DNA of 64,000 bases from the NCBI GenBank assembly GCA_018389105.1, contig JACATO010002208.1, positions 1 through 64,000 of the forward strand, written 5' to 3'. Below the pieces are notes generated by a model that saw only the letters and a program-made list of their open reading frames with translations, had not been told where the DNA came from and searched no databases. Source of the stretch: Nautilus pompilius (taxonomy: Eukaryota; Mollusca; Cephalopoda; Nautilida; Nautilidae). The translations under genes were made by a program, and so were the position numbers. Shown here piece by piece: positions 10,551-24,700 of the stretch. Every line of letters begins with the position of its first letter. Within the stretch, counting starts at the first letter, position 1.

Positions 10551-12174
10551 TGACCAATTCACTTCACTCACCGACTTTCTTTGATTATCTCCCTTTAATG
10601 CTACAAACTCCGCCAGGTGCTTAATTATAACAGCGGTCGCATAAATACCAAAATTCTCATACAGTTACCCCGCGTAGGGACAAGCTGCTCTTAGATGTTA
10701 TTAATCAGGGTGATCTCCCTTTAAACTCGGTTTGACAATTCCTCATAACTATGAATATGTATTTTTTTTTTAATTGTAGCTTACTGAAATTACACCAATT
10801 GTTTTTTTTAAATAGGGCAGCAGTTACTTCCCTTGCAATATGAAGCTAACTACAGAAAGAGCTTATCACCTTTATGATCGGTGATTACATAAAAGAGAAG
10901 TGTTTCTACCTGTCTGGACTGCTGTGCTAAAGTTTCAGAACTTAGGGGACGACCACCACAGGACAGATCCCATCCCTACTTTTAAAATGTTCACCATCAC
11001 CTATTTGAATCTTACCCGTCAAATTTCTCAAAAAGAGCGCACTTACCATCAAACTATCAGCAGCTGTTACATTTCACTAAGAATTTAGAATTAATCTGCT
11101 GAAAAAGGAATCAAAACCGCCCCAATTCTATTGGGAGCTGCAGTAGAATTGACCTTGAACGGCTGACCATATGCACAGCCATTATTTCTCTACTTCTTCA
11201 CCTACTGGAACTATCAAAGGCAGACAACGCAGATTGCCACCCAGAAAAATTCCATTAAACATCAGCCATGTTTCAGACTTTCTTACAGTCCAGTCCACTC
11301 ATCAACGAAGAGGGATTTAGTGCTGCTATAAGACATTTCCCCTGAATGTATTAGAAAGAAAAAAAAAAAAAAATCTGGTTTCCTTACAAACGATTTTTAT
11401 TTCATATACCTTGAAAGGCCTATAACTTTTTTCTTTCTTATTATAAAACAAATGTCCGCCATACCATAAAATTAGATGTAAGCTACGCGGAGCGCAGTCA
11501 TGTCCTTCAATTATACAGTTGGGAACAGTCCAACCATCTTCAATAAAAACGCAATGCACCACGATGAAAACAATGCTCTGTAGGCACACAACCAAATACT
11601 TTTCTCCCAAGACAGTTAAAATTCAAATATAGCAGCTGACTGACTGCCACACCACCCAGCTAATATGCAGTGCCAGATCACTTCAGGATCAACATAGAGC
11701 TGATGGTGTTCTCCAAAAAAAAAAAAAAAACAAAAAAAAAACCTTGGTCAATATTCTTGTGTCATAATGAGTTGATTATATATGTATATACACATACATA
11801 CATATATAAATTAAAAAAAAAAATAAAAAATGGTAGAGGGGGAAGGGGCTACAAAGCTCAATGAGATGTGTCTGTTTTTGTACAAGACTAGTTATATTTC
11901 TTCGCTATTTCTTGCAATGGAGTCTGTATGAGAAGTGCATCTAAATTTATATGAAGGGCATTATGTATAGGAGGAACAATGTCAGCATAACAGGTCTGTT
12001 TCGATGGTTGGTAGAGACAAACAAACAAAAAAAAAAAAAGAAGGGTGAGTGACTGAAGAACGAACTGGCAATATAAACTTCAACTGGTGATTTTTTTTTT
12101 GCAGATAAAAGACTCTTTCAAAATGAATCTTGTGCTGAGAGATCCCAAGTCAAACTACACAATCATGTGACTCA
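10551..12174. other. Tail-to-tail intergenic region with PDS5 3' UTR
   Basis: Lies between the convergent channel and PDS5 genes. The upper part down to about 11.4 kb is probably the PDS5 3' UTR on the minus strand. A minus-strand AATAAA is present at 11396-11401 (TTTATT on the + strand). Several homopolymer A/T runs occur, for example near 11354-11372, 11717-11742 and 11813-11829. I see no further coding region. Confidence 0.5.
11396..11401 (-). terminator. Candidate PDS5 polyadenylation signal
   Basis: TTTATT on the + strand is AATAAA on the minus strand, about 775 bases beyond the PDS5 stop codon. No closer canonical hexamer was noticed. This is a plausible 3' UTR length but is not proven. 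Confidence 0.35.
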
Positions 12175-15100
12175 TCACTTCTTTCTGGTGCGCATCCGAC
12201 GTCTAACCTTAAAAAGGAAAAAAAAAAAATGACAGATCAGCAAGATATATAATCTGTGACATCTATCACAGCCATCAAAACAACACACACATGTGCTGAT
12301 TTTTAACATTTTAATAGGTTATATCAAGTTTCAATATTAGTTTAGGAACACTCATTCCTTTAAATGAGGTTTTAGTAAAATCTGTTTTGTTTTTCTTAAA
12401 CTTTGTATTGATTAACACCCTACACTGATATTTAAAGAAAATCAACAGCTGAAGAATTAAAGTTAACTTCCCACCTTGACATTGTGCAATTTCATTAAAA
12501 TTAGGTTAAATGATGCTTAAAGCCTGATGCTCTCTAGGTTTGCTGATACCACAATCACTAGATTAGCAACAACCATTGAACAAATTAACCACCTACATTC
12601 AGTTCTGAAGTAACATCCTCCTCTTCATCCTCTTTGCCCACAGTCTCAATGGCCCGGGTTAGAGCAGCAAGCTGATTGCTGGATGAGTCGTCATCTGTGT
12701 CCAACATACTATGGTCCTCATTGTCAGACACTCCAGTTAAGGCACCACCTGCTCCCCGCCTAAGGGTAACAAATTTAAAAGAACACAGCAGTTTAGCCAC
12801 AAACGCTCTACATCTCGCCTTGCCATAGATCTAATCGTGGAAATAGTTGAGCAGATTCCAGCTGCTCTTGTTTTCTAAAAACAACTAAATATCAAACGTA
12901 GAGACACAGAAAGAAACACAATTTTAATAAATCAATTAAAATGGTAATGAAAAACAGAAAATGTTAACAACAAAAGTTCAGCAAAACCCCATGTCATAGA
13001 AATAAGATGGGTTCACATAATATACAATAGATTTTAGTGATAAGAAAGAATGCATTTGTCAGATAAACATGGTTAATGAAAACAAACACACATTTACAGT
13101 AATGTGCAGAAGTCTTGGTGTGTACCAGGACACACTTATTTTAAAGTAAGCTTTTTTCTCAAAATAATGTATATAAATCTATATATTACAGAAATAAAAA
13201 ATCTCTCAAAATGTACTTACTAAACGCAAACCATACTAAAACCTCTTCACTAATATTTACAGGAAAATGGACTATTATGGAAAAACAGAAATTCAATTCT
13301 GAATGGTATTTATAAAAGGTTCGAATAATGACTAGCAAAGATAGAAACATTACAAAACAATGGGGAAAACCAAGACCCTTCTAGCTGCATTCACCTAGAC
13401 AGGAGGAAGAGGAAATTTTGAAATGTAAAGGAAGAAAAGTTTTAAAATCTTACAGATTTTGACGCAGAGACATTTTAGAATCTTTAGGTTTCTCCGGTAA
13501 TTTCCCCCTGGAGCGTAAGCTTGGAGTTGGTGATGGCGAGGAAGAAGACGAGGAGACTTCAGAGTGGCTTGGACCCGATTCCACAAGAGCCCGACGTTTA
13601 ACTTTTAATCTACAGAAAGGAAAAGTATGCATAATGTCACCAAAACAGCAGTCAGCCAGACTTCTGAGTAGTGAAGCAAATGAAAAATTATTTGAGAACA
13701 AAAATACTGCCCTGTGTAGTTACAAAAACAAAAGATGGTGGGGGTCTACTTTCCAGCTTCACAGAGTCTATACAACAATGTAGAAAAACAAGAGCATTAT
13801 CAGCAACATGAATAATCGATGCTAATCACAGACCTCCTTTTGTGCATCATTAAGAGCCGCCTAACAGAAAGAACTTGCAAATAAAACTATCAGTAGTGGG
13901 CAAAATTAAACAGTGTAATCCAAAATGACTATTTTTTTAAGTTAAATTAAACTGTGATTAATGCACAGTGTTAAAGCATTAACGGAATATTAATATTTAT
14001 TATAAAAAATATTTAAATCAAATTTTCTTTACCTCTTGTTTGATATTCTAAGGAAGACAATTTACGAGTTTGTTGTTCCAGTAGGTTACCCCCCTCCCTT
14101 ACTCAATGGCAGTTTCACACCACCCAATCTGTACAAGTGCACATGCTGAAAGTACATTTTGACCCAACAAACCTTTTTACAGGTGATGTCTGCGATGAAG
14201 ATGGAGATGGTAAAACAGTATTCTTTTGCCTGAAGCTGCTGCCCTGAGAGCTTGAAGGTTCATCTGAGTTGCTGCAGAAATAAGTGGAAAAATATTTAAA
14301 TCTTAACCAATTTTATTTTTCTTTTCCAATAACAAACTTGTAAAAATAATAAATAAAGCAAGACAAAAGTTAATCTGTTAACATAAATATTCTTATTATT
14401 GCTGAAAGTTCAGAAAATTTCTATGGCCAGAATAAACTGAATGGTAGGTTGTTAAGTGTTTTTTTATGAAATTAAATCAAAATGAACTTCATTCAAGTCT
14501 ACATCGAATGACTTAAATCATTCAGATTTAAAATAAATAATGCAACTCTACCTAATTGACAAACTGTCTTAGAAAAAATTTAATTTTAGTCTTAAGCTGA
14601 GCTTGTGAGCATTTCATACTGGTATAAAAAAACTGTATAATATATAATGTCTGGGAAAGGTATTGGGGATACAAGAGATGCTTTTCTCCACAAAAGAAAT
14701 TTGGGGCAAGTGGTACTGTAATAAAAATCATACACAGAATACTTTTAAATATCCAAACAACAATATAAAAATTCTAGGTGGGGGTCAATTAAAATGATGG
14801 CTAGTATTGATACACGTGTTCAGGAGAGAAGTAGCAGCTGAATTTCTCATAGCTGATGGAAATTCACCATCGCATAATATGTATGGACAGAGTAAATAGT
14901 GTAGAGAGAGGCAGCTGGAAACAGCTTTTAATGAAACAACACATTACACAGCTTGAGTTAATGGAGAGAGACTGTCTTGGTCATGCCACAGAGATGATTG
15001 TTGATAATCTTTGTGTTCGACAGGTTCCGTGAACCTAACATAACAGCTCAGATTATAACACACTCCAAATTTTCAGGTCTGATCTACTAAAAACAGCCAT

Positions 15101-18100
15101 ACAACAATTTAATGATGATGATGCCATGGTAAGCTTTTTAAGGTTATCCCTCTACTACGAGGAATTTTGCTTTAAATTTTTAATAAAATATGCAAAAGTT
15201 ACTATCATGACAAAAAGTACTGAGGGAAGAGGTGGTCAGCTCTAACAAAACTGATGAAATATTTTTCCACCCAAACCTAAAGAAAGCCTTCAGCAACCAA
15301 ACTATAACCAATCCAAAAACATCTTGTTCTATTGTCCATGCCAACCAGAACTTCCAGCTAATCAGATTAAAAATTGTCCCCAATCTCCCTTTCAGGGACT
15401 GAAAACGAATGAAGCCAACACGTCACAAATACAAACCTACCTAGATTCTTTCTCAAGTATATTTCTTTTCTTTGCTGGGGTGTTTTCATCAGAACTGTCC
15501 AACATTCGTTTCCGTGCATTCTCCATTTTGCAGCCCTCCTTACTGCTGGCAGTACTTGATGTTGCAGAAGACGAAGACTTAGTCTGTACAGTTCTGCGGG
15601 GGCCACTTTTTGTGGAGCCATTAAGAATTTGCTTTGACGGGGACAAGACTTTCAAGGGAGACTTTCTTGGTGTCTGCCGAGTCACCGGTTTGAAGTCAGT
15701 GATTTTTGCCTGCTTCGTGAACGTTTTCTTTGGGGACCGTCCAAGAACTTTCCGCTTGACTGGCGTAACTTTCTTTAGCTTCAGTGGAGACTTATTCCTC
15801 TTACCAGCTGTCATAGCTGCTGCAGCTCTTTTCACCAGCACGCTCTTCTTCTTCACCGCTGACAGTGCATGCCGCACACTCCTGGTCGACCGAGACTCCA
15901 GAGACGATGTTTCTGTACTCACCTTTTTCACCCGCTGATCTGGTTTTCTGCAAGTAACAGATAATTAGAAACCATCAGCTTGAAAAAAAAAACAAAAAAA
16001 CAAAAAATTTAATTTGGTTTCAATGCTAAAATGATCCTGCAAAACGCAAAAATGTTTAATTAAAAATCCTCATGCTGCTGCTCTGGTGAGAACCATGAAA
16101 CACACTTTCTTTGTGATCTCCTTGACAGAAGAGTTCTGGTGAAGTCTAAATTTACTCAAATATCTGAGATTATACAACATTATGGAGTAATTATTAACAG
16201 ATTTCTGTATTCTGTTAACCTGCACACACTGACCCAATCTCAAATCTAGAAAAACATTTTCTAAGGAAAAAATAACACGGCAATAGAATGCCCCCACCAA
16301 AAACCTAAATCTGGAAAAACAACATTCATAACTACACCAGAAGCTTACAAGAGAAATTCAACAATAAATCACTGATATTCATGTTCTAAAATTGTCTGAT
16401 GGTACTTCATCATTAAAAAGAGAGAGATAACAAGCACTTTGCACCCTAGTTGGTAGTGTTCAGAAAAAGCCAATGTAATTTACATATCTTACTCTAGCTT
16501 TTCCTCATACTTTTAGTAAAGTTAATCAAATGTTCTAAACTTTGTTCATTTAACTACTTCCACATACACTCATACATTTTGATTTATCACCCCCACCCCA
16601 GACAACCCAATCTTTTCTAAATCATCTTTAAAATGTGCAACCAAACAAAGTGATTGAAACACTCAGTTTAAATTCCTGTGAATTGATCTAGCAAAAATGA
16701 GACCAAAGGCTTAATGTTTTCGGCAAAACTAACAACTGAAAATTCAACCAATGCCAGATTTAAACATTAACGTGCATTAAAAGCAAAACACTTACACTGT
16801 TTTGGCCTTACTGCTGTTGGTTTTAGTCTCGTTCTCTTTCTCCCGTTTTTCTGCTCTTTCACGCTTTGCTTTTGGAACCCTTGGGTTGGGGTTGATGACT
16901 GGTTTCGGACTTTCCACGATGATCTCTGTTGTTGTGATCGGAGCTGAGGCTTTCGATGGAGTAGACATCTTCTCTGGCAAACTTGTCAACACTGATGTGC
17001 ATTTTTTCTGAGAGTAAAGAATCTTTTTATGGTGGTTACATATAAACAAAAAAAATTTTAATTAAATGATAATGAAAACCAAAGTAATAAGTGAGACACT
17101 TAAAACACGTTGCACTCATTTCTTTCTTGGGGGGAGCTTGTAGTAGCCATGACGACTTCCTATCTCCTCGTATAAACAAATCTTAGACTGATGGTTAAGC
17201 AAGCAGATATGGTCTTCCAAACCCACACACTCCAAATGCAGAAGAATGCATCTTTATGCTCAGCCATGTCACTTGTTCTAAACAGATGGAAGGAAAAGCC
17301 ACTAAGTTAGTCCCTGGAATACCAAGCTTTCCCACTGAACATAAGATGCTCTACTCAGCAGCGGGATGAGCTGAGCAACTAGATGAATTTCAATCAATTA
17401 TAAATCAAAACAGATTGGAAAATACGGGAAAAGATAAGCTGTCCTTTAAATGCCAAGCAATGCAAAATTAAATAAGTACTTTCTCTGCCCACTGAGGTCA
17501 TAAATCAGGATCATGATGATGACAGGAATCCTTTGCCTACTTTAAAACAGAAAACTACAAACAAGATACAAAGATAAAGTCTGTCCAGCTCAGGAGTCCC
17601 TGAAGTTTTCACTTACCTTTGAAGTATCTACAAAAGGAAAATCTTTTGGGAGGTAGACAGTTGTATTGCTGTAACTCTGAAAAATAAGCAGTACTGTTTC
17701 TAAATTGCACGCAGAATAGACACATCAATCATAAGTTTCCTTCTAAAGTGGCTGTTGTATCCAGTTCTCACTAGATGTCTAACAACAAATAAACAGCCCT
17801 TTCTAGCTACAAAATTAAAACTAATTCTTTGTGTGACAAACTATACCCCCTTTTTTTTTTTAATTATAAATTAAAAGGTCTGCTAAATGACAACGACAAA
17901 GGGGAGGGAGGAATGGGAAGTGCATGATACTTAAAAGACAGGACAGACGACGTGTGAACCATGTACTTTTTCTTGTTTAATGATATAAATCACAGCTTCA
18001 CTGCATTTTACAAGCTTGGTTTATTTGCATTTAGTTACTCAGACCCAAATAAATAACTGTCCGGGTGGTGTTGCCTAAAACCCTAAATAAGAGCCAGAAC

Positions 18101-18777
18101 ACAAGCTAGGGGAGGAGGTATATGGCAGTGGAAATAAAGGCCAGCATGAGAGCAACCAGTGCCTGCCTGTCCTAAAATGACCACACTAACAGAAAACAAC
18201 AGTAGCAGTCCCCTGACGTAGTTGTCTCTCTCTGTCACTCTCTGTCAGGGCACGATTTAAACAGACCCACTTATAGGATAGTAGGGACTTTGTCACAGCC
18301 AAGACAGCAGCACATTTATAATTGTAATGACGAGGTACGTGCAAGGGCCAGTCAGTAAGGGACATCACGAGTCTCTCTCTCCTACCGTCCAAGACACGGT
18401 CATAAACGAGTTGAAACAGTTTTATGGGAACTGCATCTCAAAAACAGAAAACTATCAAATTTTACTGAGATATAGAAAGAAACCAGTAGACAGACTATTT
18501 TATTAGAAAACATGGAAAATTACACAAAAAGTGTGTCACCCCTTTGTTGGTTAAATAAAAAAAAAAACCAACAACAACAAGTATTCATTTCACTGAATCA
18601 GAACTTAGGACAACCAAGCAGCAGCAGAGCTGGAAACTGTGCTGGCTCACTCACTCTGTCGGGCTTGGTGAAGAGTTTCCTGGGTAGAACCGGCTCAACG
18701 TTGGTGTCTTTTAGGACAATGTTGGTAGCCTTGGCCAACATCAGACCTATAGCAATATCACACACAGCATACAGTTT
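12175..18777 (-). CDS. PDS5: PDS5 basic C-terminal tail (exons 28-35)
   Basis: Encodes residues about 1053-1502. It starts with a conserved segment (KLYAVCDIA, then [13 protein letters not shown]). The rest is a low-complexity tail rich in Lys, Ser and Pro, with many S/T-P-basic motifs (SPLK, TPVKRK, SPKK, TPRK). Vertebrate PDS5B has AT-hooks (GRP cores) in its tail; I see no GRP core here. A PIP-box-like QAKITDF occurs at residues 1263-1269. The last exon is only 33 bases and ends [10 protein letters not shown]-stop, recalling the human NVRRR ending. Confidence 0.93.
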
Positions 18778-21700
18778 CTAAACAGAAAGAAAACAAAAAT
18801 ACCTTCATAGTGAATGTTAAAAACAAAATGTTTTCATCCGTCTTAGTCAAACTTTGAGATTTTATAGCTAGTCATCCTTTTATTACAGGTGAAAAAAGAT
18901 GATTTCAAGGTACACAGTCAACTCATGTAATTAAGTATTTTCTGCCTAGTTAATTTTTCATCGTGATTTTTTTCCTTCAGGTAAGACCAGGGTAACTATT
19001 TTTAAAGAACACACTATAACCTTGAATGCATTTCAGGGTAAAGAAAAAAATTGCATAAATTTCACCAAGCTATAAATGGAAAATTACAACTATTTCGTTT
19101 TAATGAATTAATCGCCATTTCTGTATCCAACAATACAAAGTTTACACGTTAGTTACTTATTGAAATATTAAATGACTGTCATTAGCAAAATACACAGACT
19201 TGATAATTCTCATTATTTCATTAAACAATTCCAGATAAATCAGCACATATTCAAGACTAGTTAAACCAAATATGGTGAGAGTGGAAATTAATAACAGAAA
19301 TTGCACAAACCTTTCAGATGTTTGACTGTGCTGACCATGTAAACGAACCTGGTATCATTCTGAATTGTTTAAATGTACAGAACATTACCTCACCTTTTTT
19401 CTTCTTTCCTTTCCTTTCAGATCTATTAACTCTTTACCTTATTCATCTCTTCATCATCTGGTCCCTGAGCATCCTTTGTCTGCTTGATGTTCTCCAGCAT
19501 CCTTCTGAAGAACGCATAGTTGTAGTCTTCACTCCGGCTCATCAAAGGATCCATAACAAACCAGAGACACCTAGAGACAGAATGGTTTAGTGACTTTTGC
19601 TGATTATTTTATAACAGCATATGGTAAATCATTAAGTTGCAGTGTAGATACTAAAAAATAATGTGTTCTCATCAAAACACTGCATTATGCAAACATTGCC
19701 CCCATACAAACAAAAGACCCAACTTTCCCATGCACAGACACTGAACTATTCGATAAGGCAACAAGAACATAGTTAAAAATGACAAAACAACAATGCATAT
19801 TAAATTAACCTGGCCTCTTTACCAAACAGGTAAATAAAACAAAGCAATAAACAGGGCCATGAAGAAATATTACATAGTCACACTGCAAGTCAGATCCCAC
19901 TTGAAACACTATTTAGGCAAGAATCTACAGAGGCAACCTGCACCAACCGTGAAGTCATCACAGCCATAAACATCCCTGACATGGACTCGTAACAGAACGT
20001 GAGGCCTGCGGCATCTGCGCTAAGGCCACAATGGACCCAGCAGTATACTCAAACTGACGACTTGTTAAAAATTGCCCCATTGCCTGGAAATTCATTGCCC
20101 TTAAGAGTGAATCAGGAAGAACCGTTGGCAGCTGGGTCTGCCCGGTCACCCACTTACTCTTTGATGGTTTTCAGGGCCTCCATGTGGTCGTAGGTCTTTA
20201 GGTCGGGGTCGTGGGCAAGCAAGTGAATGGTGTATGGCAGGACGTAGTCTGGGAGAATGGAGAACATTTTAGCTGAAATAGAAATGTTTGCAAGCAAACA
20301 TTAAACAGTGTAAACTTAAAATTAAGAGCCTGAAAAGTCTACACAAGACATTTCATTGTATATCAAAATCAAATTGACGGTTGTGTGCATGAAACCCCTT
20401 TGTTCACTAACAATTAAAAGGTTCTCCACACTACAGGTAACTACACTTATACTAGTCACAGACAATTCTCTCCTGCCCTTCAAATTTAAAACAGATGTAA
20501 GATCTGAGCCCCTTTAGTTTATTTAGCTATCATTTTTTTTAAATGGTTCTTACCCTTGCTAAGTATTTCAATGGTTTTGCTGGCACCCTACATTGATCCA
20601 TAAATATACTTTAAAAATCAAAACATCACTCACCCTCATTTCATCTTCCTACACAGAAAAAAAACCCCACTTCTACATATTTAAAATAATTTCAGACCAC
20701 ATTAACGAGCTAAACTATCTTTCAAATTTAGATTTATTACAATACATTTAGCAGTGCACAACCTTGATAAGCCCATGTTTACACTAAAATCAATATGCTG
20801 GCAGAGTTTTATAAGCAGGGGGGTGGGGGAGTTCCACCAGGTGCCAACAACCCAGAAAAATAATGGAGACCACACAGCATATCGTTGGACGATGGATGAG
20901 CTGTGGCCCTGATCACGTCACACCCAGCTTAGTCACAATTATTTTGGCCAGGGTTACTTTGCAAAAATCATCATTGAAATTTGAACATGGCTTCTAAATG
21001 GAGGGCAACATTTTCTGGATCGTCACCTACAGCAGTCATAAGCCATAACTCAAAACGGGCTCAGCCACAATAAAGGTCTTAGTCTGGGTGCACATCAGTG
21101 CCAACACACTCTTTCTGTTGGCACATGGTTTTACTTTTTTTTTTTTGTGATCTGTGAACACGGACACCTTCAGTAAACCTTCCCCTATAAATACCCAGAA
21201 ATCGCCTCCATACAGGGTGTCCAGAATGACACGGGCGTGATTTTTGTACGCTACCATAAAAAAGGGCATTTTATCTCTCAATATTAAGCTCACAGGTGCC
21301 AACAGCAGGCCCCTAAAATGTACAGTAAATTTATGGTGATCGCTTTATTGAGAGGTGGGATGACAGACCAGCTGGACACCCACCATGCCCCAGATCTGTT
21401 CCTGGACGTATTGAAGGACAAGGTGTATGCACACCACACAACCAGCTGCTGTCCACAAACTCCAGCAGGATTGTTGGTGTTTCCACAGCCATTCCTGAAA
21501 AAACCCATCGTTGTGGACGGCAATGGACACCTTAGAGACCAGGCGGCATATGTTTGAGGTATATCATTCATAGAGCAAAAATCCTATCTGCCTTTGTCTT
21601 TGTTTACTAGATAAAAAGTGTACACTCATTTTGGACACCCTGAATGTTCATGTAAAATACAAGCTGTTAGAAAATCCATAGATGTCTATTTCTGAAATTT

Positions 21701-24700
21701 TGTCACACGACATTTTTTAAAATTATGTCCCCCCTGTTACACTTGAATTGCTTTATTGGGGAGTTGACAATCACAATGGCAGTGCGTATGTTGGCTATTT
21801 TGCTGCTTTTTCTAAAAAAATATAAATAAAAATCACCAATAAGATTTTGCTTGTCTTAATTTATCTGATAACAAAAAGAGAACTTTTCACCTAAAATTTT
21901 GAAATCCTTTGGATTTCATTCCTTATCTAAGCAAGTGAACAATCGTCTTGTCTCAGAACAATCATCTATAGGTACAGATTAACAACAAGCTTACGAAAGA
22001 CAAGGCTCCGAAATAACCACTAGACTAATGATGCCCAAGAGTAATTTTTCTTCTTAGGGCAAGTAATCTTCACAAGGACCAGACTCTAATGTTTGGCGGT
22101 GTGGAGTGCAGGTATGCATGCGTGTGTGCGCGTTGTCATCACTCACCACCTGCAGAGGTGTGCTGTTTCAGGTACTCCCGTCGCTTGGAGATGTTTGCAT
22201 GCAGGAACTGCTTAACCTGGCACCGGCGTTCCTTCACCGGGTCATTTGCGGCCAGTGAGAAGATGCTCATGTAGTCAAGCGGCAACCTGAGGCTCATCAA
22301 GGCTTTGTTCAGCTTTATGGCAAATCTCATGCGAACCTGATAGCAGCTGTCCTAAAACACAAAACCTGTGTTACTGAGAACAGCTAAAAATATATACTTG
22401 TCTAAAAGAGATGTGCCATTAAAACAATACAAAAATAGGGAGACAAACGTTCTCCTAATTTGTGCCACTACACAATATGCAGCTGTCACCAAGGTTACTG
22501 CAGCTAAGAGCTGTGATGAGGCGTAGTACTGACTCTTGATTTCCGAATGTCAAAATTACATGGCATAAAATGAGGATTTGGAACAAAAGAATTTGACTTG
22601 CGTTTATGAGCAGCGCCAGGGCCTGAAACTGCTCCCTTGTGATGACCTCAGCAAAACAAGATTCTTCTGCCAGTTTCAGCATACAGCAGCCTGCCTGTAG
22701 TCGCAGACGGGCCAACTCTGGTTTGCTGAAACAACAACAAAGGGGAGATATTACACACAGGAATTACAACAAGAGGCGAAGTTCAGACATTTCAGGTTTT
22801 TTTCATAACCAGGGACAGTCAAGGCAAAGAATAAACTTGGTAAAAGCAAACTATGGGCAGTGAAAAGAACAAAAAAAAAAACCCTAACTGCTTTCTGATC
22901 AGTTCAAATGCTTTATATCCATTTTAATTAAATTCCACCAATAAGTATGTAATAGCGGTTCTAGATTCACATTATACCTGTGTCCATTTTACATTATTTA
23001 CAAATATGCCAGTCATAAGCAGGTTAACAGAAACGTAATTCTGTGCTTAAAATAGTACCAAATATCCTGATAAATGCTGCTTGCTTAAACTCTCAAGGAA
23101 AGCAACAAGAACTAGGAGAGAGAGAAAATAGTGATGTTGGTTTTTAATTTCTTCTTCAATCATCTACAACCTGAGGAGTTGCCATAGTGGCCTGTCTACA
23201 GAAGGAAATGGAAAGCTCTTATCAGAAATCCTTTTCAGCTGTGGGAGGAAACAAGTGCCCAGATGAAACCTATGCCAACAGACTGGCACAAAAAAGGGAG
23301 AAACTGGCAGTTCCTGGCAACACTTCCTAACAATCAATCACACTACAACCCCTCGCCAACAATGTCTCCCTTATGGGCCTCAACATACAAGCAGAAAGAG
23401 GAAAACCACAGCAGATTAACACCCAACTAAAAAGCAGCTAGCACAGGTGCCCACCATCACCAGTACACACCACATTAACTGCCCAGCTTTCGTATTCCCC
23501 TTGTAATCTTGGTACAAATATAATTTCATTAAAAAGATATTTCCATCCATTCACAAACTATTCCCCCGAAAGTTTAACTTTATAAAATAGTTGTATTTTC
23601 CACAAAAGTAGTAAAATATCTCTATATATGTATCTCACTCTCACAAACAAAACAAAAGTTGTCAGATGTCTGTATGCAAAGATGTTGGATGGATGGGTGG
23701 GAGGTTGTGAAAAACTGTCAGGACCAAATCAGACATTTGAAAGAACTTGGATTTGTTTTCTTTTTCGGTCCAGATGACCTTGTCAAGGAAGCTGCGGTTT
23801 GTAACTGTTAAATACACTGGAGAAGGTCTGGGACTATTTTCTGAAAGCTGTTTAGCTGCAAGAGTTACCATGCATAATACATATCATGGCCGGCACCTAG
23901 CAATGCTTCTGGAATCACATTAAAAAAAAAAGAAGTGGAAATATATTTGAATTTAAATAAAATTAATTTCACATAAATATAAGTTAATACAATTATTTAA
24001 TATAGTAAAGTCACAAATGTTACTCCATACTACTAATCCTTGAAGATTTGTTGTAATGTCCCCGCTGTTATAGTACGCAGTAATTTTGAATGTCCGTTCA
24101 TCATCGTCGCGACATTTTCTCAATTTCTGCAATGGGCCAAGAGCTGCCACCAACTGTTCGTAATATGCATCATGTTCTACAGGGGCCATCTATGACCTTC
24201 CATACTATTGGGTGTGTCGGTCCCAATTCGGTCTGTATCCTTCAATGCACAGCCTCTACATGGTTGCTGGTCCTGTCGTCTTTGTTGAAGACCCTGTTGA
24301 GCATCGGCCACGTTTCTGGGGAAATATTTTTGAATGTCTTCCATTTCCTCGGCGAGCTTGATGGCCCTACATAAAGCAGTGGCTATAGTCCCTCCACCAA
24401 TCAGCCTCCACTGTAAAAAAACACTCCAAACTGGCTAATTTACTGCTTCCTCATCATTCTTTCTCTATGCTTAAAGTGAAAGACATTGGGGAGTAAATTA
24501 AGTCCACACCATCACATCCTGGTCAAACAAACTTGCAGCTAAGCATCCTTGTGGCAAACCAGCTGTGGTGAATAGTCAGGTTATGGGACAGCAACTAAGC
24601 CTCCAAATTCTCATATCTTTGTAAACATCATCCACAGCAGCTGACCAAGCATTAAACAACAACCCAGCATCAACCCTCTGCCATCTTAGTTAAGTGAAAC

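Noticed and set aside
15324-15938. 204-codon + strand frame
   Set aside because: Antisense shadow of the large PDS5 exon 15441-15947, whose frame joins its neighbours in phase and is rich in PDS5-tail-like motifs.
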